Below, piece by piece: positions 36,527 to 45,614 of a stretch of 51,892 bases of DNA. This DNA comes from Bacteroidales bacterium. GTDB lineage: Bacteria > Bacteroidota > Bacteroidia > Bacteroidales > P3. The stretch is taken from positions 1 through 51,892 of the forward strand of contig JAEENM010000006.1 in NCBI GenBank assembly GCA_016283745.1. The letters are read 5' to 3'. The notes beneath the pieces were generated by a model, which saw only the letters and a list, made by a program, of their open reading frames with translations, ran no database searches and was not told the origin of the DNA. The position numbers and the translations under genes were made by a program. The stretch's first letter is position 1. Each line of letters opens with the position of its first letter.

Positions 36527-37081
36527 TTAGAATCTTACATCGGCTTTGTTTATGTAACCGCCAATCCAAGAATTTTCGGCACCGCCGCGTTCGCTTTCGG
36601 CTTCCCAGTAAAATTTGATTTTTTTACCGTCTTGGGTTAAGGTTACGGTGTTGTCGTAATCATCTTCGTTTGTTCCGAGATATAATCTTTGAGTCTGGGG
36701 ATTGTAGTAGTTGATATCCATTCTGGCTACAACCAACGAGCCATTACCAGTTTGGGTGTTAGGAACTGTGAAATCCAATATCCAATTTCTGTAATTGTTG
36801 GATTCATCTGCTTCGTCACCGCCGTAGAATGATATTTCTAGATTGCCTGCGTCAATACCATCTTGTATTTTTCCCATAACTGTTTCGGAAAAATCAGGAC
36901 AATTGAAATCATCTACATAAATATCCCACTGGTGTGCTAGGTTGAAACCATCGAGGTTGAAATCGGGATATTGCTGCTGATTGTTTTGATTGTTGTTGTT
37001 ATTTTCTTCTTTGTCGCACGATACTAAGATCATGCACGATGCCACGAGGGCAATGCCTAAAAAACTGAAAATCTGTTTCAT
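36527..37081 (-). CDS. Putative lipoprotein, unknown
   Basis: MILVSCDKEENNNNNQNNQQQ lipobox and poly-Asn linker; no domain recognised. Confidence 0.55.
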   Translation of the reverse strand: MKQIFSFLGIALVASCMILVSCDKEENNNNNQNNQQQYPDFNLDGFNLAHQWDIYVDDFNCPDFSETVMGKIQDGIDAGNLEISFYGGDEADESNNYRNWILDFTVPNTQTGNGSLVVARMDINYYNPQTQRLYLGTNEDDYDNTVTLTQDGKKIKFYWEAESERGGAENSWIGGYINKADVRF

Positions 37082-37123
37082 GACTTTAAAATTTTAATGA
37101 TGATACTTTGTTTGTTTGTTTTG

Positions 37124-37131
37124 CAAATATA
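37124..37131 (-). promoter_or_regulatory. -7 box TATATTTG (minus strand)
   Basis: gCAAATATAgg upstream of the 37081 start. Confidence 0.55.
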
Positions 37132-37185
37132 GGTGTTATTTTTGAAAGTGCAAGCAAAAAAGTGTTTTTTAACATTTTTTGTCGT

Positions 37186-38442
37186 TCAATAGCCGTATTT
37201 TTTGCCCCATCTTTCGGCAAGCAGTTTTCGTGTTTCGCGTTCGCGCGGGTTGTCGCCGGGGTCGTAGAAACGGGTGCCTTGCAGCTGGTCGGGAAGGAAC
37301 TCCTGCTCCACGAAGTTGCCGGTGTAGTCGTGGGCGTATTTGTAACCTTTGTGGTAGCCGAGATCTTTCATCAGTTTGGTGGGGGCGTTGCGTATGTGCA
37401 GCGGCACGGCAAGGTCGCCGGTCTGCTTTACGGTGGCCAGGGCGTTGTCGATGGCCATGTAGGTGCTGTTGCTTTTTACCGAAGATGCCAGATACACAGC
37501 GGTTTGCGACAGTATGATGCGACATTCGGGATAGCCTATCTTGTTCACAGCATCGAAACAGGCGTTGGCCAGGAGCAGGGCGTTGGGGTTGGAGTTGCCT
37601 ATGTCTTCGGAGGCGAAGATAAGCATCCGTCGAGCGATGAACAGTGGGTCCTCGCCGCCCTCTATCATTCGCGCAAGCCAGTACACGGCCGCATTGGGGT
37701 CGCTGCCGCGCATCGATTTGATGAATGCCGAAATGATGTCGTAGTGCATCTCGCCTTTTTTGTCGTAGATGGCGAGGTTTTTCTGTATCACGTTCAAAAC
37801 GTGGGCGTTGTCGATAACAATGGTCGGTTCGCCGGTGCTGTTTATTATCAGTTCAAGGGCGTTGAGCAGTTTGCGGGCGTCGCCTCCCGAAAGACGGAAC
37901 AGAGCTTCGGTCTCTTTCACCTCCAGAGTGCGGTTCTGCGACTTTTTGATGAAATCAACGGCAGTGTTGAGCAGTTGCGTAAGTTCCTCAACGCCAAACT
38001 CTTTCAGTATGTACACCTGACATCGCGACAGCAGTGCCGAAATCACCTCGAACGACGGGTTTTCGGTGGTGGCGCCGATAAGGGTGATGATGCCTTTCTC
38101 CACGGCTCCGAGCAGCGAGTCCTGCTGACTTTTGTTGAAACGGTGTATCTCGTCGATAAAAAGGATGGCGTTCTCCTCGTTTTCGGCGGCGTCGATCACG
38201 GCACGCACGTCCTTAACGCCTGAGCTTATGGCGCTTAGCACGTGGAAAGGGCGGTTCAGCGTTTTGGAGATGATGCTGGCAAGGGTGGTCTTGCCTATGC
38301 CCGGAGGTCCCCACAGTATCATCGACGGTATTTTGCCCGACTCGATGGCGTTGCGCAGTATGGCGCCTTTGCCCACAAGGTGGGTCTGCCCGATGTAGTT
38401 GTCGAGCGATGTGGGACGCAGCTGTTCGGCTAAGGGTGTCAT
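37186..38442 (-). CDS. rarA: Replication-associated recombination protein A (RarA/MgsA AAA+ ATPase)
   Basis: LAEQLRPTSLDNYIGQTHLVGKGAILRNAIESGKIPSMILWGPPGIGKTTLA, ILFIDEIHRFNKSQQD. Confidence 0.96.
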   Translation of the reverse strand: MTPLAEQLRPTSLDNYIGQTHLVGKGAILRNAIESGKIPSMILWGPPGIGKTTLASIISKTLNRPFHVLSAISSGVKDVRAVIDAAENEENAILFIDEIHRFNKSQQDSLLGAVEKGIITLIGATTENPSFEVISALLSRCQVYILKEFGVEELTQLLNTAVDFIKKSQNRTLEVKETEALFRLSGGDARKLLNALELIINSTGEPTIVIDNAHVLNVIQKNLAIYDKKGEMHYDIISAFIKSMRGSDPNAAVYWLARMIEGGEDPLFIARRMLIFASEDIGNSNPNALLLANACFDAVNKIGYPECRIILSQTAVYLASSVKSNSTYMAIDNALATVKQTGDLAVPLHIRNAPTKLMKDLGYHKGYKYAHDYTGNFVEQEFLPDQLQGTRFYDPGDNPRERETRKLLAERWGKKYGY

Positions 38443-38445
38443 AGC

Positions 38446-39681
38446 TTATTTTTTGGTTATCTGGTTCAGGATATTGACGAATTGCATTGCTTCGCGTTCG
38501 CGTGAAAAGTTTTCAACAAAGGTGCGATTGGTGTGCGGCTCCACGAAGTGATTTTTTTGCCACTCGTTGTATTTGAATTTGATGTAGCTGATGAGTTCCG
38601 GCTGGAAATCAATGCAACATCCGGCATTGGCGTCCGAGAGTATGGTCTCGATCTCTCCTCCGCTGTTGGGGATGCACAGTATTTCGCGGTTGGATGCCAT
38701 ATATTCGAACAGCTTGGTGGTGAGGATGCCGTGGGTGTTGCTTTCCGATTGCAGTAAAAGCAGTACGTTGCTTTCCGCAAGTATCTGCGGGATTTCGGTA
38801 GCGGCAACCCAGTCGTTTTGTTGAACCAAAAATTGAAGGTCGTATTTTGATGCAAGCTGGGCCACTAACGATTGAGACTCTTTGTCGCTGAAGAAACGTA
38901 TTATGAGGGAGTTTTGGTTTAGGATGCCTTGCTCCAGCAGTTCGGCAATGACTTGGAAGAGCATCTCGGGACTTTGTGTGTGCTCTCCGTTGGCACCGGG
39001 CTCACGTATGCTGCCTGTGTAGGTTATGGTGAATTTGTCGGTTTCTACGGGTTGGGGAAAAGTGAATAAATCTTTGTCGAAACCGTTGAAAATCAGAGTT
39101 GTGTTAGGGTTGAACTGCGAAAGATGTTCCTTGTGCCACGTAGATACGGTGGTAACGGCATTGGCTTTAGACAAGATGATGTTGCGTTTAGCAATCTGAC
39201 GTTTGTGAAGATGTTTTGATAAAATGCTGTGTGCTAACAATTTATCTTCTTGTTCGTATATATCGCGTAAATCGATCAAAATGGGTAGGTTGCATTCTTC
39301 AGCGATGCGTGATGCACAATGTAAGGGGAAGAAACTTGCTGTGGAACAGAGTATTGCGTCGAACTTGTGAGTTTGCATCAGTTCCATTGCCTTTTTGTAC
39401 ATCTTCTCATCGGCGTGCGACCAATATGGACGACGTTTGATGATGCCGTATGATTCATTGTAAATGCGTTTTATGAGATTGCTTTCGGTGTAATTTGCCT
39501 CTTTTAGTACATACGATTCGGCAAAATTTTCCAGAAACTCAAATCCTGTTTCGCGATTGGGGTGAGGCGTTGAAAGTGCCACGGCATCCCAGCCCATGTC
39601 GTTAAGGTATTTGCACAGGTATCCCATACGCGGTGCGAAAGCCGGCGGGAAGTGGTCCAATATCATTAGAAGATGTTTCAT
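38446..39681 (-). CDS. Glycosyltransferase (GT4-like)
   Basis: DHFPPAFAPRMGYLCKYLNDMGWDAVAL, ANAVTTVSTWHKEHL, LIFNGFDKDLF. Confidence 0.82.
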   Translation of the reverse strand: MKHLLMILDHFPPAFAPRMGYLCKYLNDMGWDAVALSTPHPNRETGFEFLENFAESYVLKEANYTESNLIKRIYNESYGIIKRRPYWSHADEKMYKKAMELMQTHKFDAILCSTASFFPLHCASRIAEECNLPILIDLRDIYEQEDKLLAHSILSKHLHKRQIAKRNIILSKANAVTTVSTWHKEHLSQFNPNTTLIFNGFDKDLFTFPQPVETDKFTITYTGSIREPGANGEHTQSPEMLFQVIAELLEQGILNQNSLIIRFFSDKESQSLVAQLASKYDLQFLVQQNDWVAATEIPQILAESNVLLLLQSESNTHGILTTKLFEYMASNREILCIPNSGGEIETILSDANAGCCIDFQPELISYIKFKYNEWQKNHFVEPHTNRTFVENFSREREAMQFVNILNQITKK

Positions 39682-39693
39682 TTGTGGAATGAT

Positions 39694-41106
39694 TTAATCG
39701 TTTATTATTAATGATTGGTCGATGATTTTGTCATAAAGTTTTTTCCAGCCTTTCCAAGTGTAGTTGTCGAAACTGGAGTTGTGGAAAAGGATGCTGACTG
39801 GTGTATAGTTGGGTATGTAATTCTCAAAAAGTTCTTCGGCTTGGGCTGTGGAAAGATGTTTTGTGTGGTTCAGAGTGCTGTCCATGATTATCAGCGGCAC
39901 TTCGCGCACGTTCAGAGTTTTGCGGGCAAGGAAGTCGAACACTTGGTAGCTGTTGCCCGTGCCGCAGCGGAACCCTTCGCTGTCGCTGTAGCCGAGACTG
40001 AAATCGTGGGTTATGCCGTTGGCTTCCAATATGTTGAAAGTGTTTGGCATGTCGAATTTCAGAAAATGCTGGCGCGAGAAGGTTATGTCCACCCCTGTGT
40101 GCTGTCGCAGCAGTTGCAGTTCCTCGGCGTAGCGCTCGGGATTGTCGGCGGTGCCGTGTCCGGCGTGGAAGCCAATGAGGTGTCCGCGTTTTTTAATTTT
40201 ATCTATGGTCTGGGCAAACTTCTTGGTGTTCAGGTAGTTGTCGGAGTACCCCTCGCGGTGGTCGGCGGCCATGAAAAAGAAAATGGACTTTGTCCAAATA
40301 TGTTCCGATTTGTCCATCAGATAGTCGTAACAGTCCAGCGGGTCGCGGAAGGTGAAAAGACGGTGAAACGCCATTTTCAGGTCGTGGCGTTTGAGTATGT
40401 CGCCGCCAATGGACTTCCATTTAGGGTTGCTTTGCAGAATGTCGATGTCGTGGGTGGGAATAAGCGTTTTTTCAAGAATGTCGTTTCCAGCGTTGCAGTT
40501 CTCGTCGTCTTCCGGGTAATAATCGATGTAACGCAACATTTTATTCAACAGTTCGGCGTAGAGATTTACGACTGGAAGATGTAAAAAGTTGTGTTTCAGT
40601 GCCGTGCTTGCGCTTGCTGGGAAACGTCCATGCTCGTCGCGGGTGGGATTCACATACTCCTCCCAGCGTGTCAGCATAAAGAAAGCTGATGCCCAAATGT
40701 CTATGCCACAGGTGATTGTGTTTGTTAGGACATCGTGTTTTATTTTGCACTCGTCATTACCGTAGAGGACGGGGATTTCGTATTCTTCGTTGCCTAAAAC
40801 AAAGGGTATTTCTATGTTGTAATAAATGATAGGATTATCTTCTGCCTCGTGATACGTTTTTGACTTGAAGAAAGTTGGTTTGGGCAGGTTGCGGATGTCG
40901 AGGTAGGAGAGAGGTTCAGGGTGGGTGTTCCAGAAATGGTCGCGGAAAACGATTTTATTGTCTTCGTATAAAAGCGTGGTGCAGTCGGTGTCGGCCACCT
41001 CTATCTGCGGCGGCTCGGTGTGCAGAAAATCCCGGAACAGAACGGAGATGATGTATTTCCGTTCCTCCACGTTGTTGTTGGGTATTCGAGCCGTAAGTTC
41101 CGACAT
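39694..41106 (-). CDS. Polysaccharide-deacetylase-like protein
   Basis: IPTHDIDIL, IGFHAGHGTADNPERYAEEL, SILFHNSSFDNYTWKGWKKLY. Confidence 0.7.
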   Translation of the reverse strand: MSELTARIPNNNVEERKYIISVLFRDFLHTEPPQIEVADTDCTTLLYEDNKIVFRDHFWNTHPEPLSYLDIRNLPKPTFFKSKTYHEAEDNPIIYYNIEIPFVLGNEEYEIPVLYGNDECKIKHDVLTNTITCGIDIWASAFFMLTRWEEYVNPTRDEHGRFPASASTALKHNFLHLPVVNLYAELLNKMLRYIDYYPEDDENCNAGNDILEKTLIPTHDIDILQSNPKWKSIGGDILKRHDLKMAFHRLFTFRDPLDCYDYLMDKSEHIWTKSIFFFMAADHREGYSDNYLNTKKFAQTIDKIKKRGHLIGFHAGHGTADNPERYAEELQLLRQHTGVDITFSRQHFLKFDMPNTFNILEANGITHDFSLGYSDSEGFRCGTGNSYQVFDFLARKTLNVREVPLIIMDSTLNHTKHLSTAQAEELFENYIPNYTPVSILFHNSSFDNYTWKGWKKLYDKIIDQSLIIND

Positions 41107-41167
41107 TTTGTTGTAATGATTTGATTGATAGTCGACTGCCGTTCATTTACCGTTGGCTGTAAAAATG

Positions 41168-41175
41168 CAAATATA
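41168..41175 (-). promoter_or_regulatory. -7 box TATATTTG (minus strand)
   Basis: gCAAATATActaa upstream of the 41106 start. Confidence 0.55.
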
Positions 41176-41200
41176 CTAAAAAAAGTTGAATTTTTTGTTA

Positions 41201-41447
41201 GGACAATGAACAATTGACAATTAACAAAGAACAATTGACAATGATTTTTAGTTTGTAGTTTGCAGTGGTGAGTTTGCAGTTAGTGGCGGCACTTCGACAA
41301 GCTCAGTGACCGCAAAGCCTAATCGGTGGCTGAGCCTGTCGAAGCCACGGTTTTACATCTTAACATATTAACAACTTAACCTAATTCAACCCCGTTATTC
41401 ATCACTGTTCACTGTCTAATCACTATTCACCAATCACTAATCACTTG
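41201..41447. repeat. Degenerate 7-nt-periodic tracts flanking an inverted repeat
   Basis: gacaatg|aacaatt|gacaatt|aacaaag|aacaatt|gacaatg|attttta|gtttgta|gtttgca; later ttcatca|ctgttca|ctgtcta|atcacta|ttcacca|atcacta|atcactt. Confidence 0.8.
41292..41344. repeat. Inverted repeat CTTCGACAAGCTCAG...CTGAGCCTGTCGAAG
   Basis: cttcgacaagctcagtgaccg (41292-41312) versus cggtggctgagcctgtcgaag (41324-41344), 18/21 complementary. Confidence 0.85.
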
Positions 41448-41467
41448 CATATATTAAAAAAAAATCG

Positions 41468-41475
41468 TATCTTTG
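41468..41475 (+). promoter_or_regulatory. -7 box TATCTTTG
   Basis: aaaatcgTATCTTTGcag before ATG 41499. Confidence 0.6.
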
Positions 41476-41498
41476 CAGATTGTTTTAAACTGTAAAAA

Positions 41499-42362
41499 AT
41501 GTCAGACAATACCGAAAATATAGAGATTGGCGAGCGTTTCATCGATTTGGACAAGGTGATAAAATCCAAGAGCGAGCGTCTGCACCGCTGGCTGCCCAAG
41601 TTCGTGGTACGATGGGTGGGACGTCTGCTCCACGTCGATGAAATCAACTACCTTATTTACAAATATCGCGACAAGTTCGGTCCCGATTTCGCACAGGCCA
41701 TCCTTACGGAGCTTAACGTGGAGATGGAGATAGTGAATCCCGAAAACATCCCTTCTTCCGCCATCAACCCGATGATTGTGGGCAACCACCCGCTCGGCGG
41801 CGTGGACGGCATGGCGCTTATCGCCGAAGTGGGCCGCATCCGTCCCGACATACTGTTCCCCGTAAACGACATACTGCTCTACCTGCCGGGACTGCGCAAG
41901 AGTTTCGTGCCCATCAACAAATTCGGCAAGAACACCGAAAACGTGAAGGTGCTCGAGGAGGCTTTCGCCGGACAGAATACCCTGCTCTATTTCCCCGCCG
42001 GACTCTGTTCCCGCAAGAAAAAAGGCGTTATCCGCGACTTGGAGTGGAAACGCACTTTCGTGAAAAAATCGGAGCGCTACGGCCGCGACATCACCCCTGT
42101 TTACGTCGATGCTCACAACTCCAAGCGTTTCTACCGCTGGGCCAACATCCGCAAGGCATTGCACATAAAATTCAATTTCGAGCAGCTACTGCTGCCGAGC
42201 GAGATGTTCCGCATGCGCAACGGTAAGATACGTCTCGTTTTCGGTCCTACCATACCTCACACCACTTTCGATAAAACCCTGAAACCCGAACAATGGGCCG
42301 CCAAGGTGCGCGAATATGTGTACCAGCTGGCCGAAAACCCCAACCTTCATTTTGAAAAATAA
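41499..42362 (+). CDS. glsA: PlsC-like acyltransferase, likely GlsA-type O-acyltransferase
   Basis: MIVGNHPLGGVDGMALI, YFPAGLCSRKKKG; followed by the GlsB-like gene. Confidence 0.7.
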   Translation: MSDNTENIEIGERFIDLDKVIKSKSERLHRWLPKFVVRWVGRLLHVDEINYLIYKYRDKFGPDFAQAILTELNVEMEIVNPENIPSSAINPMIVGNHPLGGVDGMALIAEVGRIRPDILFPVNDILLYLPGLRKSFVPINKFGKNTENVKVLEEAFAGQNTLLYFPAGLCSRKKKGVIRDLEWKRTFVKKSERYGRDITPVYVDAHNSKRFYRWANIRKALHIKFNFEQLLLPSEMFRMRNGKIRLVFGPTIPHTTFDKTLKPEQWAAKVREYVYQLAENPNLHFEK

Positions 42363-42368
42363 ACTGCA

Positions 42369-43430
42369 ATGATAGACCTCAGCTATATTATACCACCCGT
42401 TGACAAAGCGTTGATAAAGAAAGAGTTGAAACGCGACATCTTTCTCCGTCGCTCCAATTTCGGCAACAACGAGATTTATGTCACAACCGCCGAACACTCG
42501 CCCAACATAATGCGCGAGATTGGGCGTTTGCGCGAAATAAGTTTCGCCACCGAAGGCGGAGGCACAGGCAAGGAGGTGGACATCGACGAGTTCGACACAG
42601 CTCCCGAGCCTTACTGCTTCAAACAGCTGTTCGTGTGGAATCCCGAATTCGAGGAAATCGTTGGCGGATACCGTTTTATACACGGTTCCAATATGTTACG
42701 CAAAGTGGACGGCACCTATTTCAGTCCCACCGCCGAGCTTTTCAATTTCACCGAAAAGTTTGCTGAAAACTACCTGCCCTACACCGTGGAGCTGGGACGT
42801 TCCTTTGTTCAGCCCGATTTCCAGCCATCCAACAATCTCCGCAAGGGCATGTATTCGCTCGACAACCTTTGGGACGGCCTCGGCACCATTGCCGTGGAGA
42901 TGCCCAACACCAAATATTTCTTCGGCAAGGTTACCATGTATCCCGACATGAACCGCATTGCCAAGGAGTACATACTTTATTTCTATCAGAAACATTTCCC
43001 CGACCGCGACGGACTTGTGTGGCCTTTCGACGCCATGGAGATAACGCAGGACTACAACGAGCTGGTGAAGAAATTCAACGGCCGCAACTACAAGGAAGAC
43101 TATCAGATACTTGTGCGCAGCGTGCGTGAGCTCGGAAGTGCCGTGCCGCCGCTGATTAACGCCTATATGAACCTCTCTTCGACAATGCGCACCTTCGGCA
43201 CCGCCATCAACCATCCTTTCGGCGATGTGGACGAGACCGGAATCCTTGTCACCGTGGAGGATATCTATCCCGAAAAGAAAGACCGTCACCTGCTGTCGTA
43301 CAACAAGCGCAACCGCTATTTCAAACGTCCTCTGTTCTTCCAGATCGATTGGAACAAACTGAAAATCACCGAGATAGGCAAGCGCACCCGTGCCCGTAGG
43401 GCCAAACGAAACGAAAAAAACGAAGAATAG
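42369..43430 (+). CDS. glsB: GNAT/OlsB-like N-acyltransferase, likely GlsB (glycine lipid synthesis)
   Basis: MREIGRLREISFATEGGGTGKEVDIDEFD, LFVWNPEFEEIVGGYRFIHG, LGRSFVQPDFQ. Confidence 0.7.
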   Translation: MIDLSYIIPPVDKALIKKELKRDIFLRRSNFGNNEIYVTTAEHSPNIMREIGRLREISFATEGGGTGKEVDIDEFDTAPEPYCFKQLFVWNPEFEEIVGGYRFIHGSNMLRKVDGTYFSPTAELFNFTEKFAENYLPYTVELGRSFVQPDFQPSNNLRKGMYSLDNLWDGLGTIAVEMPNTKYFFGKVTMYPDMNRIAKEYILYFYQKHFPDRDGLVWPFDAMEITQDYNELVKKFNGRNYKEDYQILVRSVRELGSAVPPLINAYMNLSSTMRTFGTAINHPFGDVDETGILVTVEDIYPEKKDRHLLSYNKRNRYFKRPLFFQIDWNKLKITEIGKRTRARRAKRNEKNEE

Positions 43431-43445
43431 AATAACCGTTTAGCG

Positions 43446-44063
43446 ATGAAGATAAAAAACGCCACTTTTGTTGTTAGCAACACCGACTACCGCAAATGTC
43501 CCCCGCCCGTGAGGCCGGAGTACGCCTTTGTGGGACGCAGCAACGTGGGCAAATCGTCGCTGATAAATATGCTCACGGGCAACGGCAAACTGGCCAAAAC
43601 CAGCGTGCAGCCCGGCAAGACGCAGCTTATCAACCATTTCGACATAAACGGCGACTGGTACCTTGTGGACCTGCCCGGCTACGGCTACGCCCGCATCTCC
43701 AAAACACAGCGCGAGAAATGGGAGAAGATGATGAAAGGCTACCTGCTCAACCGCACCAACCTGATGTGCGTCTTTGTGCTTGTGGATTCGCGTATACCGC
43801 CGCAGAAGATTGATATAGAGTTTATTAACTTTCTCGGCGAAAACGGAGTGCCCCTCAGCATCATCTTCACCAAAACCGACAAGCTGTCCAACGGCAAGCT
43901 TGCGCAGAATGTTGCCGATTTCAAAAACCGTATGCTGCAGGACTGGGAGGAGCTGCCGCCGATGTTCAATTCGTCATCGGTTACGGGATACGGACGCGAC
44001 ATCATCCTTGATAATATCGACAATATGAACCAAACATTTAACAACGATGACCAAAATATTTAA
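43446..44063 (+). CDS. engB: Ribosome biogenesis GTP-binding protein EngB/YsxC
   Basis: YAFVGRSNVGKSSLINMLTG, PGKTQLINHF, DLPGYGYA, TKTDK. Confidence 0.97.
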   Translation: MKIKNATFVVSNTDYRKCPPPVRPEYAFVGRSNVGKSSLINMLTGNGKLAKTSVQPGKTQLINHFDINGDWYLVDLPGYGYARISKTQREKWEKMMKGYLLNRTNLMCVFVLVDSRIPPQKIDIEFINFLGENGVPLSIIFTKTDKLSNGKLAQNVADFKNRMLQDWEELPPMFNSSSVTGYGRDIILDNIDNMNQTFNNDDQNI

Positions 44064-45516
44064 CCGTAATACTTTAATATTAACTTTTGTCGCTCTTGCG
44101 ATAAGCTTCGGCAACGTCTCGGCCCAGAACAAGAAACTCGCCGACGAGGTGAAGAAAGCGACTTCCGACGCCAATCTGAAACACGCATCCGTTTCGGTGT
44201 GCGTTTACAACATCACCCAAGGCAAGGAGGAATATGCCTACGATGCCGACCGACTGATGTCGCCCGCCTCGCTGATGAAGATTTTCACCACCGCCGCAGG
44301 ATTCGAAAAACTGGGCAAGAACTTCCGTTTCAAGACCTCGCTTGGCTACACTGGCAGCATCAATTCCAGCGGAGTGCTCAACGGCGATTTGGTCATTGTG
44401 GGCGGCGGCGACCCGCTGCTTGGCTCGTACCGATACAAACAGACGGTGATGGACACCCTTTTCCGTCTGTGGTACAACGCTTTACGTAAAGAAAGCATTA
44501 TCAGCGTAAGCGGAAGGGTGGTGGCCGATGGTACCATCTTCGACGGTCCGCAGCTGCACGACACTTGGCCTTGGGGCGACATCGGCAACTACTATGGATG
44601 TGGTGCCACGGGACTTAACTTCCATGAAAACATGTACTTCGTGTATTTCAATCCCGACCGCCGTGTGGGATTCCCCGCCTCCATCGACCACGTGCAGCCC
44701 AAGGGCATCGACGTGAGGGCACAGAACCACGTGACAACAGGACCGGCCAACTCCGGCGACCAAGTGGTGATCTACGGTGCTCCCACCGCCTCGATGCGCT
44801 ACTACGAAGGCACCGTGCCTATGGGACAGAAAAATTTCAAGGTGCGTGGCGCGCTGCCCAACCCCGGCAAGACCTGCGCCGAGCTGTTCTCCGTCTATCT
44901 TCGCAACAAAAACTTCAACGTTATGTCTCACGCCTCCGACGAGGTGAACTCTTCCGACAAAGTGAATGTGATTTTCGACTATTACTCAGTGCCTTACAGC
45001 GTTATAGCACAATACACCAATATGACGAGCAACAACCTCTACGCCGAGAGCATCTTCAAATATCTCGGCTATGAGGCATCGGGCAAAGGCAATTTCAAGA
45101 GCGGCGCTGACGCCGTTAACAAATTCCTGAAAGACAAAGGAATGGATATGACGGCAGTGAACATCGTGGATGGCTCGGGACTCTCGAAAAGCGGCATGGC
45201 TACGGCACGGTTCTTCACCGATTTCCTTGCCAAAGTGGCTAAAACCAATTACTATAACGACTTCCGCAAAACCCTGCCCAAAATTGGCGAAAGCGGCACC
45301 GCACGCAATATGCTTGCCGGACAGATGCCCGCAAATACCGATATGAGCGTGAAAACCGGCACTATGAGCGGCGTCTGCTCGTATGCAGGCTACGCCACCC
45401 GCGCCAACGGGGAGAAAATTTGTTTTGCCGTCCTGTTGAACAACCAAAAGGTCTCCGCCTCCACAGTGCGTCCGCTGGTGGCAAAACTGCTTTTGGCGAT
45501 ACTCAACGGCAATTGA
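44047..45516 (+). CDS. dacB: D-alanyl-D-alanine carboxypeptidase/endopeptidase (S13, PBP4)
   Basis: SPASLMKIFTTAAG, SxN-type region, VKTGTMSGVCSYAGY. Confidence 0.93.
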   Translation: MTKIFNRNTLILTFVALAISFGNVSAQNKKLADEVKKATSDANLKHASVSVCVYNITQGKEEYAYDADRLMSPASLMKIFTTAAGFEKLGKNFRFKTSLGYTGSINSSGVLNGDLVIVGGGDPLLGSYRYKQTVMDTLFRLWYNALRKESIISVSGRVVADGTIFDGPQLHDTWPWGDIGNYYGCGATGLNFHENMYFVYFNPDRRVGFPASIDHVQPKGIDVRAQNHVTTGPANSGDQVVIYGAPTASMRYYEGTVPMGQKNFKVRGALPNPGKTCAELFSVYLRNKNFNVMSHASDEVNSSDKVNVIFDYYSVPYSVIAQYTNMTSNNLYAESIFKYLGYEASGKGNFKSGADAVNKFLKDKGMDMTAVNIVDGSGLSKSGMATARFFTDFLAKVAKTNYYNDFRKTLPKIGESGTARNMLAGQMPANTDMSVKTGTMSGVCSYAGYATRANGEKICFAVLLNNQKVSASTVRPLVAKLLLAILNGN

Positions 45517-45583
45517 TGCGATTACAACAAATCGATGTTGAAAAGTAATGTTAGGACAGTGATTCTGTTAAGTCAAAAAACTA

Positions 45584-45591
45584 TATTTTTG
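45584..45591 (+). promoter_or_regulatory. -7 box TATTTTTG
   Basis: ctaTATTTTTGcaacg before ATG 45615. Confidence 0.5.
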
Positions 45592-45614
45592 CAACGCTAA
45601 ATTTATAGACAATA

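Noticed and set aside
44047-44063. engB/dacB 17-nt overlap as a frameshift or pseudogene sign
   Set aside because: Both proteins look full length with intact motifs; short overlaps are common in operons
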